DNA from: Leifsonia williamsii
Lineage (GTDB): Bacteria; Actinomycetota; Actinomycetes; Actinomycetales; Microbacteriaceae
Assembly: GCF_030433685.1 (NCBI RefSeq)
Contig: NZ_JAROCF010000001.1
Coordinates: 3,782,001 to 3,846,000 of the forward strand
Length of the DNA: 64,000 bases
Reading direction: 5' to 3'
Below are positions 16,947 through 24,847 of this stretch, one piece after another (position 1 is the first letter of the stretch; each line of letters starts with the position of its first letter). The translations under genes were made by a program, and so were the position numbers. The notes beneath the pieces were generated by a model that was given only the letters and a program-made list of their open reading frames with translations, was not told the DNA's origin and searched no databases.

Positions 16947-18247
16947 TTCACTCCCTTGATCCGGTAGACGAGCACGGCGCCGAGCAGGGCGACGACGGCG
17001 CCGAAGAGATACCACACCGAGTAGCCGCCGATGGCGGTCGTCGCGCCGAGTGCGATGATCGACGGCGCGATCGCGGGGGCGATCGACTGCGGCAGGGCGT
17101 TGGCGATGTTGAGCACGCCGAGGTCCTTCGCGGTGTCGTCCTCGCTCGGCAGCACCTGGGTGGCGAGCGCGAGGTCGACCGAGAAGAACGAGCCGGCGCC
17201 GAGGCCGATGACGGCCTGCGCGATGATGACCACCGCGATGCTCGGCGCGAAGGCGAGGATGACCAGGCCGACCACCATGATCACGCCGGCGGCCGCGACG
17301 AACGGGCGGCGCTTGCCGAGGCGGTCCGAGAGGAAGCCGCCGATCGGGCTCGAGATCACCATGGCGACGGTGGAGGCGAGGTTGGCGAGCAGGATGGTCC
17401 CGATGGCGCCCTGCTCGGTGAGCCGGAACTTCTCGGTGAGGTAGAACGGCAGGAAGGTCGCGATGCCCGCGTAGCCGAACATGACGAAGAACTTGGTGAG
17501 CCAGGTCCAGCCGAAGTCGGGGTGCTTGCGCGGGTTGAAGACGAACGATCCGAAGAACTGGCCGATCGTGAACCGCTGCCGCGGCTTCTCCGTCAGGCGG
17601 CGGTCCTTCAGGAGGAGCACGAAGATGACGGCCAGCACCAGGGCGAGAAGGCCCGGCACGAGGAAGCGCAGCAGGTCGTCGCCGATGAAGTTGATCAGGA
17701 AGCTGCCGCCGAGGATCGCGAGCGGCGTGGTGACGCCGACGATGCCGGACACCTTGCCGCGGCTGGCCGCCGGCACCTGGTCGGGGAGGGTGGCGTTCGC
17801 CGCGGCAAGGACCGCGTTCAGCGCCGCCTGGGCGAGGCACCAGCCGATCAGGACGACCCAGATGGAGGTGGCGGCGCCGACGAGGAGGAAGGCGCCGACG
17901 CCGACGATGCTGCCGCCGAGGATCCACGGGCGCCGCATCCCGAACCGCGACGAGGTGCGGTCGGAGAGCCGGCCGGCGAGGGGGTTCGCCACCAGCGCGA
18001 ACAGCGCGCCGACGCCCAGGATGAGGCCGAGCTGCGCGGTGGCCTCCTCGGTGGAGGCGCTGAGGTGCTGCACCTTGAACGCCATCGAGACGAGCACGGG
18101 GGTCAGCAGGGCGAGCAGCACGCCGAAGTTCACGGCGGCGAGTCCGGGGGTGTAGCCGCGTGGCGTCCGCGGAGGCGTCGTGCCGGGGGTCTTGATGCCC
18201 GTGGTTCCCGTCGCTGCCGCGGTCGCCGCGGGTGACAGCTCTGTCAT
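16943..18247 (-). CDS. MFS sugar/glycoside transporter (SLC45/GPH-like)
   Basis: Membrane transporter of 434 residues with about 12 helices and a long hydrophilic N-terminus of some 35 residues. The loop GRLSDRTSSRFGMRRPW after helix 2 and GGFLSDRLGKRRPF after helix 8 are the family's repeated signature, seen in sucrose and glycoside:cation symporters. It probably imports an oligosaccharide or glycoside that the co-transcribed GH3 enzyme then cleaves. AAAGGA precedes the chosen ATG. It is divergent from the double-TetR repressor and has a good promoter in the shared gap. It is similar in type to the island transporter at 27482-28903. Confidence 0.83.
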   Translation of the reverse strand: MTELSPAATAAATGTTGIKTPGTTPPRTPRGYTPGLAAVNFGVLLALLTPVLVSMAFKVQHLSASTEEATAQLGLILGVGALFALVANPLAGRLSDRTSSRFGMRRPWILGGSIVGVGAFLLVGAATSIWVVLIGWCLAQAALNAVLAAANATLPDQVPAASRGKVSGIVGVTTPLAILGGSFLINFIGDDLLRFLVPGLLALVLAVIFVLLLKDRRLTEKPRQRFTIGQFFGSFVFNPRKHPDFGWTWLTKFFVMFGYAGIATFLPFYLTEKFRLTEQGAIGTILLANLASTVAMVISSPIGGFLSDRLGKRRPFVAAAGVIMVVGLVILAFAPSIAVVIIAQAVIGLGAGSFFSVDLALATQVLPSEDDTAKDLGVLNIANALPQSIAPAIAPSIIALGATTAIGGYSVWYLFGAVVALLGAVLVYRIKGVK

Positions 18248-18288
18248 GGTCGAGTCCTTTCGTGTCGTCCGCTTTGACGATGGGCGCC

Positions 18289-18340
18289 AGCATACACAGA
18301 AAACGACCGCGTGGTAACTGAAATCCGACTGCACGGTAAC
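18289..18340. promoter_or_regulatory. Promoter of transporter-GH3 operon with two GGTAAC direct repeats
   Basis: On the minus strand TTACCA (18312-18317), a 17-base spacer and TATGCT (18289-18294) make a plausible promoter. GGTAAC occurs twice in the same orientation at 18313-18318 and 18335-18340, 22 bp apart or about two helical turns. The first copy overlaps the -35 box. Direct rather than inverted repeats would suit a regulator with two DNA-binding domains in tandem, as encoded just downstream. Confidence 0.5.
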
Positions 18341-18371
18341 CTGGCTACGATGGTGCCGAGGGAGGTGGTCC

Positions 18372-19625
18372 GTGACGTCGGTCATCGATGGGTCGCGCTT
18401 CGCGCGCGCCGCGGCGACCCGGCAGGCGATCGTGGCGGCCGCCGCGGAGCTGTTCAGCACGCGGGGCTACCGATTCGTGTCCCTCCGGGAGATCGCGGAG
18501 CGGGCCGGCATCTCCCATCCCGCGCTCCTCAAGCACTTCGCCGACAAGGAGGAGCTGCTGGCCGAGGTGGCGAAGCGCTTCGACCGGTCCCTGCACGGCT
18601 CGCCCTCGGGCGATGGCGGTCTGCCGTTCGCGGCGGAGGCCGCGCGTCAGGCGGGCGTGGCGGGCTTCGTCCCGTTCTTCGCCGCACTGACCGGCGAGGC
18701 CTCCACGCCCTCCCACCCGCTCCACGAGTGGATGCGCGACCGGCTGGCCGCCTCCATCGCGTCGCGCGCGCATGACCTCGGTGCCGCAGCCGGCCGCGCC
18801 GTGGACGCCGAACGCGACACCGCGCGCGAGTCCGTCCGACTCACGGCCGCCTGGGCCGGCCTCCGGATGCTCGCGCGCTACCTGGGCGACGGCGTCGACA
18901 TCGTGAGCACCCTGGAACGCCACCAGGAGCTGATCGCCCACCCCGCCGGCTGGAGCCCGCGTCCCGACACGCCCCCTCCTGCCGCCGCTGCGGCGGTCCC
19001 CGCGCTGCCGCCCCTCCTCGATGACGAGCCGCCCGCTCCGCCTGCGGGCTACCGCACCGGCCGGGCCCGTCGGGCGAAGATCGTCGCCGACGCGACCACC
19101 CTGTTCGCGCGCGAAGGCTACGGCGACACCAGCCTCCTCGACATCGCCACCCGCGTCGGCGTCTCGAAGTCGGCGCTGTACCACCACTTCGCGTCGAAGG
19201 ACGCGCTTCTCCACGCCGTCCTCCGCGAGCGCGACCACCGCATCGACGTCACCACCGCCGACGCGCCGACCGCGACCGCCGCCGACGTGCTCCGTTCGTT
19301 CGCCGACGGCGCCGCCGCGAACGAGCGCGACCAGCCGGGCCTCATCGAGCTCTACGCCGTCATCTCGTCGGAGGCCACGGTGCCCGAGCACGCCGCGAAC
19401 GCCTACTTCGAGCACCGCTTCACGCGCGCTCTCGACGGCTTCACCCGCCTGTTCCGGTCCGCAGCGGACGCCGGCGACCTGCCGCCCCATCGCGACCCCG
19501 CACAGGAGGCGCTCTGGCTGCTGGCGCTGTGGGACGGGCTGCAGTACCTGTGGCTGTACGACCGGCACGGCGTGGATGTCGCCGCAGAGCTGCGGGCGCA
19601 TCTGGAGGACGTGCTGCCCGCCTGA
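18372..19625 (+). CDS. Tandem fusion of two TetR/AcrR repressors
   Basis: Regulator of 417 residues, about twice the family length. It contains two complete TetR units: the first with ELFSTRGYRFVSLREIAERA-GISHPALLKHF (about 27-58), the second with FAREGYGDTSLLDIATRVGV-SKSALYHHF (about 242-275), each followed by its own helical ligand domain. A Pro/Ala-rich linker at about 195-230 joins them. The reading is continuous without frameshift. It is divergent from the transporter-GH3 operon, whose promoter overlaps a GGTAAC repeat, so repression of that operon is inferred. The GTG start follows GGGAGG by 6 bases. A single chain could act as a built-in heterodimer. Confidence 0.85.
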   Translation: MTSVIDGSRFARAAATRQAIVAAAAELFSTRGYRFVSLREIAERAGISHPALLKHFADKEELLAEVAKRFDRSLHGSPSGDGGLPFAAEAARQAGVAGFVPFFAALTGEASTPSHPLHEWMRDRLAASIASRAHDLGAAAGRAVDAERDTARESVRLTAAWAGLRMLARYLGDGVDIVSTLERHQELIAHPAGWSPRPDTPPPAAAAAVPALPPLLDDEPPAPPAGYRTGRARRAKIVADATTLFAREGYGDTSLLDIATRVGVSKSALYHHFASKDALLHAVLRERDHRIDVTTADAPTATAADVLRSFADGAAANERDQPGLIELYAVISSEATVPEHAANAYFEHRFTRALDGFTRLFRSAADAGDLPPHRDPAQEALWLLALWDGLQYLWLYDRHGVDVAAELRAHLEDVLPA

Positions 19626-19655
19626 CCGGGCGTTGTGGGGTTCGCCGGGACATGA

Positions 19656-19727
19656 AAAACCCCCGGATCCCTTCTCAAGACAGGGATCGCGGGGGCTTCA
19701 CACTGGCGGTAACGGTGGGATTTGAAC
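19656..19727. repeat. attL: 72-bp direct repeat with displaced tRNA-Ser 3' end and terminator
   Basis: This block matches 36445-36516 at about 61 of 72 positions. It includes a terminator stem (CCCCCGGATCCC with GGGATCGCGGGGG) and 24 bases, 19704-19727, equal to the last 24 bases of the tRNA-Ser gene including CCA except for one mismatch in the acceptor stem. Only the 3' end of a tRNA is present, so it is not a functional gene. The one change breaks a pair with the real 5' acceptor strand, as expected of a displaced, unselected copy. The longest identical run is GGTGGGATTTGAAC, the probable crossover core. Confidence 0.85.
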
Positions 19728-19833
19728 TCTAGTTCAGGCCACTATGTCCCCCGGATATCCTGGCAACTCCCGCGGAAAGTCAGCGAAGTACGGCTGGTGT
19801 GATCTCACGAGATCTCGTCGCAACTCGTCAAGT

Positions 19834-19853
19834 TGTAGTCAAAATGTAGTCAA
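19834..19853 (+). repeat. 20-bp island-end repeat, left copy
   Basis: TGTAGTCA-AAA-TGTAGTCAA, itself two copies of TGTAGTCA 11 bp apart. The same 20 bases recur in the same orientation at 36404-36423. It lies about 107 bp inside the left attachment core. It may be an arm-type binding site for the lost integrase; the function is inferred from position and repetition. Confidence 0.6.
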
Positions 19854-19914
19854 GCTCCGCGCTTGGGGGATGTAATATTCCAAGCTGCCCACAATTCCGC
19901 TGCCTAGATCAGGC

Positions 19915-20706
19915 TTACGGTCTTGAGTGGAAGTGGTCGACAACGGCGCTAGCAACTGCACGCATCCCGGCCGGTGTCGGATGAAATAGCGCCGCTTCTC
20001 GCGCGCTGCGCGGCGCGAATCCTTGGACCCATGGATCCTGCGACCCCAGCCCATGCGTTTCACTAATCGCCGCAACGTCGACGAGCTCAGCGTCGGTCGC
20101 GCTTTCGGCGATCACGAACGCTTGTTTGAGCTGGTCGGCGATTCTCCGGAATGATGCCAACTCGTCGGCCGTGAAGGGTGCGGCGCGCGACGGGGCCGTC
20201 GCTGGCCCAACAACGGTGAGGTAGTTCACCAGAAGGATACGGGCCGAACGCGCCCGCTCGCGGATGGCCTCCACGATGGAGACGAGCCCTGCCGCGGCCG
20301 CGTCGACTTCCCGCTGCGTTGGTGGCGATGCTACGGCTGCGGCCCGCAAGCGGCGGCCCAGGACCCGTGTGGCGGGTCGCGCTTCCAGCCAGCTGCCGTA
20401 CGCCACCGAGACGAGAGTACCGAGATAGCGCAGGTCGTTCCCGCCGGCCGTAAGTGTCACCACGTCGGCGTCAGGCGCGAACGACTGCATCTGGGGAGGT
20501 AAACGTCGCAACCCCAGACGTTGCGGTTCTCGAAGAATCGTCTTGGTTGTTGCGCCGCTGACGGTGACATCGGTGAGTTTCGCTCCGATCGAGGCGGCTA
20601 CAAGGTGCGGGTAATTGCCCGCAGACCGATTAGCTTTCCGATCGATGATGGGCGTGATGCCTGCCCCCGCTGCGAAGGAACTGCCCAGCGCGACCATCCG
20701 AGTCAT
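19915..20706 (-). CDS. SGNH/GDSL-family hydrolase (island)
   Basis: Serine esterase-like protein of 263 residues. Block I VALGSSFAAGAG supplies the nucleophile Ser, block III LTAGGNDLRYLG the oxyanion Asn, and FHPTPAGMRAVA near the end the catalytic His with family spacing. There is no signal peptide, so it should act inside the cell. It is the last gene of the five-gene minus-strand island operon, 22 bp after another SGNH gene. A deacylase role on acylated glycosides is suggested by the glycosidase context. The family ranges from lipases to carbohydrate esterases, so the substrate is open. Confidence 0.8.
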   Translation of the reverse strand: MTRMVALGSSFAAGAGITPIIDRKANRSAGNYPHLVAASIGAKLTDVTVSGATTKTILREPQRLGLRRLPPQMQSFAPDADVVTLTAGGNDLRYLGTLVSVAYGSWLEARPATRVLGRRLRAAAVASPPTQREVDAAAAGLVSIVEAIRERARSARILLVNYLTVVGPATAPSRAAPFTADELASFRRIADQLKQAFVIAESATDAELVDVAAISETHGLGSQDPWVQGFAPRSAREAALFHPTPAGMRAVASAVVDHFHSRP

Positions 20707-20728
20707 GGTTGCGGCGCCTCCTAAACCG

Positions 20729-21403
20729 TTATGAGTCGGTTGAGGTTGGGTGGGAGCGCTGCTGGATTGCTCGGTCGAGCGCCGGACGCAGAACTGTGAG
20801 CCACTGCTCGTAACCTTTCCCGTTGAGGTGGAGGTTGTCGAAGCTCAGGTCCGAGCGGATATTCTCACCATCTCTGAGCGCCGGCCAGGTGTCGATGACC
20901 TCCACGGTAGGCCGCTGTCCTGCCACCTGCTTATATAGCGCGTTGACCTCATGGATCTCTCGGGCGAATTTCGCGCTCCGCGGCATGATGCCGTTGAGAA
21001 GCACGGGGGTACCCGGAGCACGCCTCTCGATCTCGTCGAGGATCGCGGCGACGTTCGCTGCGATCTGCCAGTGAGGAGTACCCGCGGTCAGGTCGTTGGT
21101 ACCGACAAGGAGGCTGACGGCGGTCGGCCCGTGGATCGAGCGGGCGAGACGGTCGCGTACCTGGGCGCTGGTCTCTCCGCCGACGCCGCGGTTGACGACA
21201 GCGAGGTCGGGAAGCAGTTCCTGCCACTCGCCCTGATCGGTGATGCTGTCGCCGAGCATGACGATGCTACCCGGGGCCGGCGGGAGGTGATCGAGTTGAT
21301 CGCGGCGCATTCGGATGCCCTTCTCGACGAGAGGGCCTCCGAGGTGACGTGCCAGGTAGCCGAGGACGCTGATCGTGATTTGCGAACGACTGGTCTTCAT
21401 CAC
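20729..21403 (-). CDS. SGNH/GDSL-family hydrolase, carbohydrate-esterase-like (island)
   Basis: A 224-residue SGNH hydrolase of the short, acetylhydrolase-like type. Block I is IVMLGDSITDQGEW, block II GVGGETSAQ (oxyanion Gly), block III LVGTNDLTAG, and block V DNLHLNGKGY with the catalytic Asp/His pair. No signal peptide is evident. The GTG at 21403 overlaps the GH2 stop as GTGA; the adjacent ATG at 21400 is equally possible. It could remove acetyl or other acyl groups so the co-encoded glycosidases can act. The two SGNH proteins of the operon are not close copies of one another. Confidence 0.83.
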   Translation of the reverse strand: MMKTSRSQITISVLGYLARHLGGPLVEKGIRMRRDQLDHLPPAPGSIVMLGDSITDQGEWQELLPDLAVVNRGVGGETSAQVRDRLARSIHGPTAVSLLVGTNDLTAGTPHWQIAANVAAILDEIERRAPGTPVLLNGIMPRSAKFAREIHEVNALYKQVAGQRPTVEVIDTWPALRDGENIRSDLSFDNLHLNGKGYEQWLTVLRPALDRAIQQRSHPTSTDS

Positions 21404-23811
21404 GCTTCCACAGCAGTAACGGTGATGTCAGAGGAGAGATCTCCCGCTTCGACGCGGATGGTGATCGGGCCGGCACTCGTAGGCCGGATGACCGCGAGCG
21501 CTCGCCCGCGGTAGGCGTGGCAGCTGGCGCCGGTGTAGTCGTCTTCGGACGCCGGATTGTCGCTCCCAAGCCCCTGAAGAACCCCGCTGCCGGAGACAGT
21601 GACGGTGACTTCGTCGTCTCGCGAGATGTGCACCGTTCCCGAGCCGTCGGTGAAGGCGATCTCGATGAACGCGAGGTCTCGATCGTCGGCGATGATTTCG
21701 TTGCGCTCGGTGCTGAGCGTCAAGGTGACGTCGCCACCCGCCGTCCGAATGGTCGACCGGCCGCTTTCGGTACCGCCGCGATGCGCGACGGCGGTGAGCT
21801 CACCCGGCAGGTAGGGCAGCTGGAACGAAGCGATGAAGCGGTGTTCTGCTCCGGCCCGAGCCCGGCCGATGGGGTCTCCGTTCAGCAGCAGTTCGACCTC
21901 GTCAGCGTCGGAGTAGACGTCGACGGTGACGGTCGCGCCTTCGTGGCCGGGCCAGCTCCAGCTGCTGATGCTGTCGCTCCACGTGTAGATGGACGGCCTG
22001 AGCTGGTCCCGGTCGCCGGCGTCCGGGCGATGAACGGCGATGAACGGAGCGGAGCGGAGCCCCCAGACTGTCTCCCGCCAGTACGAGATGGTCCGACGCT
22101 GCCCGGTAATCCCGAGATCGCCGGTCCCGGAGAACCGCCACGGGTAGTTGCCGAAGAAGGCCTCCTCGGCGGGCTTGTCGGCGCCGAGCCCGGCCTCTCC
22201 GACATACTCCCAGGCGGTCCAGCTGAACTCGCCGATCACCTGCGGGTAGCGCACCACGTACGGCCATACCTCGTCCAGCTTTCCCGGCAGTCCCTCGGTG
22301 CCGAGCAGCAGCCGCTGCGGGTGGCGCTCGATGTCGAGCTCGTATCGTCCGTAGGCGTAGTTGTAGCCGGAGATGTCCAGCTGCGACATCGGCTCTTCGA
22401 GACGTTCGGTGGCGAGGTCGGAGACGACCAGGTCGTGGGTCTGCTCGCCGAGGTCGCGCATGAAGGCGTTCACGCCGGCGCTGTCATCCTTGCCCAGTTC
22501 GGCCTTAAGGTCGTGGAGGACGGTCATCATGGGGTTGATGGCGTTGGTGACCGGGCGGGTGTCGTCCATGCTCTTGATCCAGTCGACGAGGTCGCGTCCG
22601 AACGTAGCGCCCCAGCTGTTCCCGGTGTCTGCGACCTCGTTGCCGATGGAGTACATGATCACGCTCGGGTGGTTGTAGTCCCGTTCGATGAGTTCGGTGA
22701 GATCCCGCTGCCACCATTCGTTGAGGTCGAGACCGTACCCGAAGCCCAGTGTGGGGGTGGTCCAGCCGTCGGTGAACTCGTCGAGGACCAACATGCCGAG
22801 GCGGTCGCACGCCTCGAGCAGGGCGGTGCTGATGGGGTTGTGGGCGGAACGGATGGCGTTGTAGCCGGCGTCTTTCAGCAACTGGACCCGGCGCTCCTCC
22901 GCCCGCGCGACGGTCGCCGCGCCGAGCACGCCGTTGTCGTGGTGGATGCAGCCGCCGCGGAGCTTAACCGGCTGGCCGTTGATGAGCAGGCCGTCCTGCG
23001 CGTCCCAGTTGAGAGTGCGGATGCCGAATCGTTCCTCGTGCACTTCTTCGCCACCACTGGTTGGTACGAGCCGGGTGCGGATGGTGTGGAGCGATGGGCC
23101 CTGCGGACTCCACAGCGACGGCTTGGATAGGGCGAATCGCTGCCGCAGCGGTGCCGCCTCACCCGGTCGGACCGAGAGCCTGGCCGACTCGGCGACGACG
23201 ACCTCACCGGTCGGGGCCACGACCTCGGTGATGACCGTGACCGTGTCGAGCCGTTGCGAGTCGTTCTCGATGGTGGTGGTCACGTCGATCACGGCCTTCC
23301 ACGCGTCGGCGTCGCGGGTTCGGACGCGGACGCCGTTCCGTGCGATGTGCGTTGCACCACCGGTGAGGAGCCAGGTGTCGCGGTAGATGCCGAGTCCGGA
23401 GTACCAGCGTGCATCGAGGTGGTTGCGGCATTCGACGCGAATCTGGTTGTCCCCCTCGTGCAGGTAGGGGTCGATGCGCACCGAGAACGGGATGTAGCCG
23501 TATGGGCGTTGTGCGACGAAGGCGTCGTTGACGTAGATCATGGCGCCGCGGTAGACGCCGTCGAACTGCACCTCGACGCGCCCGGTCTCGAAGCCTTCGG
23601 GGGCGGTGAAGGTCTTCACGTACTCGACGACGTCCTCGCCGTGGTAGCCGGTGAGCGCGCCTGGTTTGTTCTCGGCGGAGCGGGGCTGGGAGATCAGCCA
23701 GTCGTGCGGGAGGGTCACAGGCTGGGGGGCTTCAGCCTGCCCAAGGATTTCGAGGAAGGGGCTGGTCTGGTGGCGCACGCCCCAGTCGGTGTTGAAGCTC
23801 GTCTTGCGCAC
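21400..23811 (-). CDS. Glycoside hydrolase family 2 protein (beta-galactosidase-like), copy 1
   Basis: Cytoplasmic GH2 exo-glycosidase of 803 residues. The order is a sugar-binding jelly roll (about 1-165; TLPHDW, ARWYSGLGIYRD), an Ig-like domain (about 170-265), and a TIM barrel with RGGCIHHDNG, the acid/base in MYSIGNEVAD (Glu392) and the nucleophile in LLLGTEG (Glu506). Beta-strand domains (about 600-803) follow, like the DUF4982/GH2 C-terminal modules. Beta-galactosidase is the commonest activity of this architecture, though beta-glucuronidase and others share it. The GTG start is supported by AAGGA 7 bases upstream. It lies 25 bp after the oxidoreductase gene. Confidence 0.88.
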   Translation of the reverse strand: MRKTSFNTDWGVRHQTSPFLEILGQAEAPQPVTLPHDWLISQPRSAENKPGALTGYHGEDVVEYVKTFTAPEGFETGRVEVQFDGVYRGAMIYVNDAFVAQRPYGYIPFSVRIDPYLHEGDNQIRVECRNHLDARWYSGLGIYRDTWLLTGGATHIARNGVRVRTRDADAWKAVIDVTTTIENDSQRLDTVTVITEVVAPTGEVVVAESARLSVRPGEAAPLRQRFALSKPSLWSPQGPSLHTIRTRLVPTSGGEEVHEERFGIRTLNWDAQDGLLINGQPVKLRGGCIHHDNGVLGAATVARAEERRVQLLKDAGYNAIRSAHNPISTALLEACDRLGMLVLDEFTDGWTTPTLGFGYGLDLNEWWQRDLTELIERDYNHPSVIMYSIGNEVADTGNSWGATFGRDLVDWIKSMDDTRPVTNAINPMMTVLHDLKAELGKDDSAGVNAFMRDLGEQTHDLVVSDLATERLEEPMSQLDISGYNYAYGRYELDIERHPQRLLLGTEGLPGKLDEVWPYVVRYPQVIGEFSWTAWEYVGEAGLGADKPAEEAFFGNYPWRFSGTGDLGITGQRRTISYWRETVWGLRSAPFIAVHRPDAGDRDQLRPSIYTWSDSISSWSWPGHEGATVTVDVYSDADEVELLLNGDPIGRARAGAEHRFIASFQLPYLPGELTAVAHRGGTESGRSTIRTAGGDVTLTLSTERNEIIADDRDLAFIEIAFTDGSGTVHISRDDEVTVTVSGSGVLQGLGSDNPASEDDYTGASCHAYRGRALAVIRPTSAGPITIRVEAGDLSSDITVTAVEA

Positions 23812-23836
23812 GGTTGTCCTTATCGTCGTGGTGCGG

Positions 23837-24832
23837 TCAGTTGATGGAGGCTCGAGGGCGGAGGCCGGCCGCCCCGTAGAGGTCGTCGATGGCTTTGAGC
23901 TGAGCGGCAGCCTGTGCAGGCCCGGTGATCGGTGGGACCCCGGACCGGATGGCGTCGCGGAACGCTTCGAGTTGGAACGCGTATGTGGGCCGGCGATCCG
24001 CAACTTCTTTGCGCCGACTCTGGCCTGATTCGACGACCATGCGCGTCCCGCTCTGCGGGTGGTACGGCCAGGACGCTTGAAGGCGACCCCTATCGCCGAC
24101 GACTTCAAGGTGCGAGGCCAAGACGCGGTGGGACCAGATGGCGGAGACCACCTGGGTTTGGACGCCGTGCGGGAACAGCATGGTCGCTTCAAAGCGACGG
24201 TCCACGCCATCTTTGGCCCAGGCGCGCGACTCCAGGATCCGCTCGGGTTCACCGAACAGCTCGCGCAACTGGCGGAGCGGGTAGTACCCGACATCGAGTA
24301 GCCCGCCTCCACCGAGCGCGGGATTCCACTGGATCGCTTTTCTGGAGATCAGGGGGATCGCGAAGGTGGCACGAGCCGAGACAACAGTGCCCAGGTCGCC
24401 GGAGGCGATGACGTCCCGGAGCCGCTGTTGGAACGGGTGGTAGGCGGAGTGGTACGCCTCCATCACCACCAGTCCGGGCGCGTCCAACGCTGCCGCTTCG
24501 ACCGCGCGCGCTGAGGTGGCGTTGCTGGTGAACGGCTTCTCGCACAGAACGTGTTTGCCCGCTGCGATGGCCGCCATGATCCAGCGCGCGTGGTGCGCGG
24601 CAGGGGTGGCGATGTAGACAGCGTCCACCTCTTCATCGTTCAGCAAGTCCTCGTAGCTGGCGAGTGCTCTCGCGATGGCATGTCGGCGGGCGAAGGATCG
24701 GGCGCGCGCCTGATCTCGGGACGCAACGCTCGTGACGGTGACACCGTCGACCTCGGCGGCGGGCCGGAGCAGCGCACTCGGGGCGACGCGCGCTGCTCCG
24801 ATGATGCCCACCCGGATCCGTTGTGCCGACAT
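23837..24832 (-). CDS. Gfo/Idh/MocA-family oxidoreductase (island)
   Basis: NAD(P)-dependent sugar dehydrogenase-like protein of 331 residues. The Rossmann domain begins VGIIGAARVAPSALLRPA, and the family's catalytic ...AGKHVLCEKPFTSNATSA segment with Lys-Pro is at about 93-110. A C-terminal alpha/beta domain carries GGGGLLDVGYYPLRQLREL, which includes the Asp/Tyr pair near the substrate. Such enzymes oxidise or epimerise sugars or their glycosides; some start glycoside cleavage through a 3-keto intermediate. It sits between GH3 and GH2 genes of the same operon. The ATG has no clear ribosome site and probably relies on coupling from the gene 15 bp upstream. Confidence 0.86.
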   Translation of the reverse strand: MSAQRIRVGIIGAARVAPSALLRPAAEVDGVTVTSVASRDQARARSFARRHAIARALASYEDLLNDEEVDAVYIATPAAHHARWIMAAIAAGKHVLCEKPFTSNATSARAVEAAALDAPGLVVMEAYHSAYHPFQQRLRDVIASGDLGTVVSARATFAIPLISRKAIQWNPALGGGGLLDVGYYPLRQLRELFGEPERILESRAWAKDGVDRRFEATMLFPHGVQTQVVSAIWSHRVLASHLEVVGDRGRLQASWPYHPQSGTRMVVESGQSRRKEVADRRPTYAFQLEAFRDAIRSGVPPITGPAQAAAQLKAIDDLYGAAGLRPRASIN

Positions 24833-24847
24833 CAGCGATGCTCGTGG

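Noticed and set aside
19704..19727. A second tRNA gene
   Set aside because: Only the last 24 bases match; no anticodon or D arm is present. It is the displaced 3' end left by the island.
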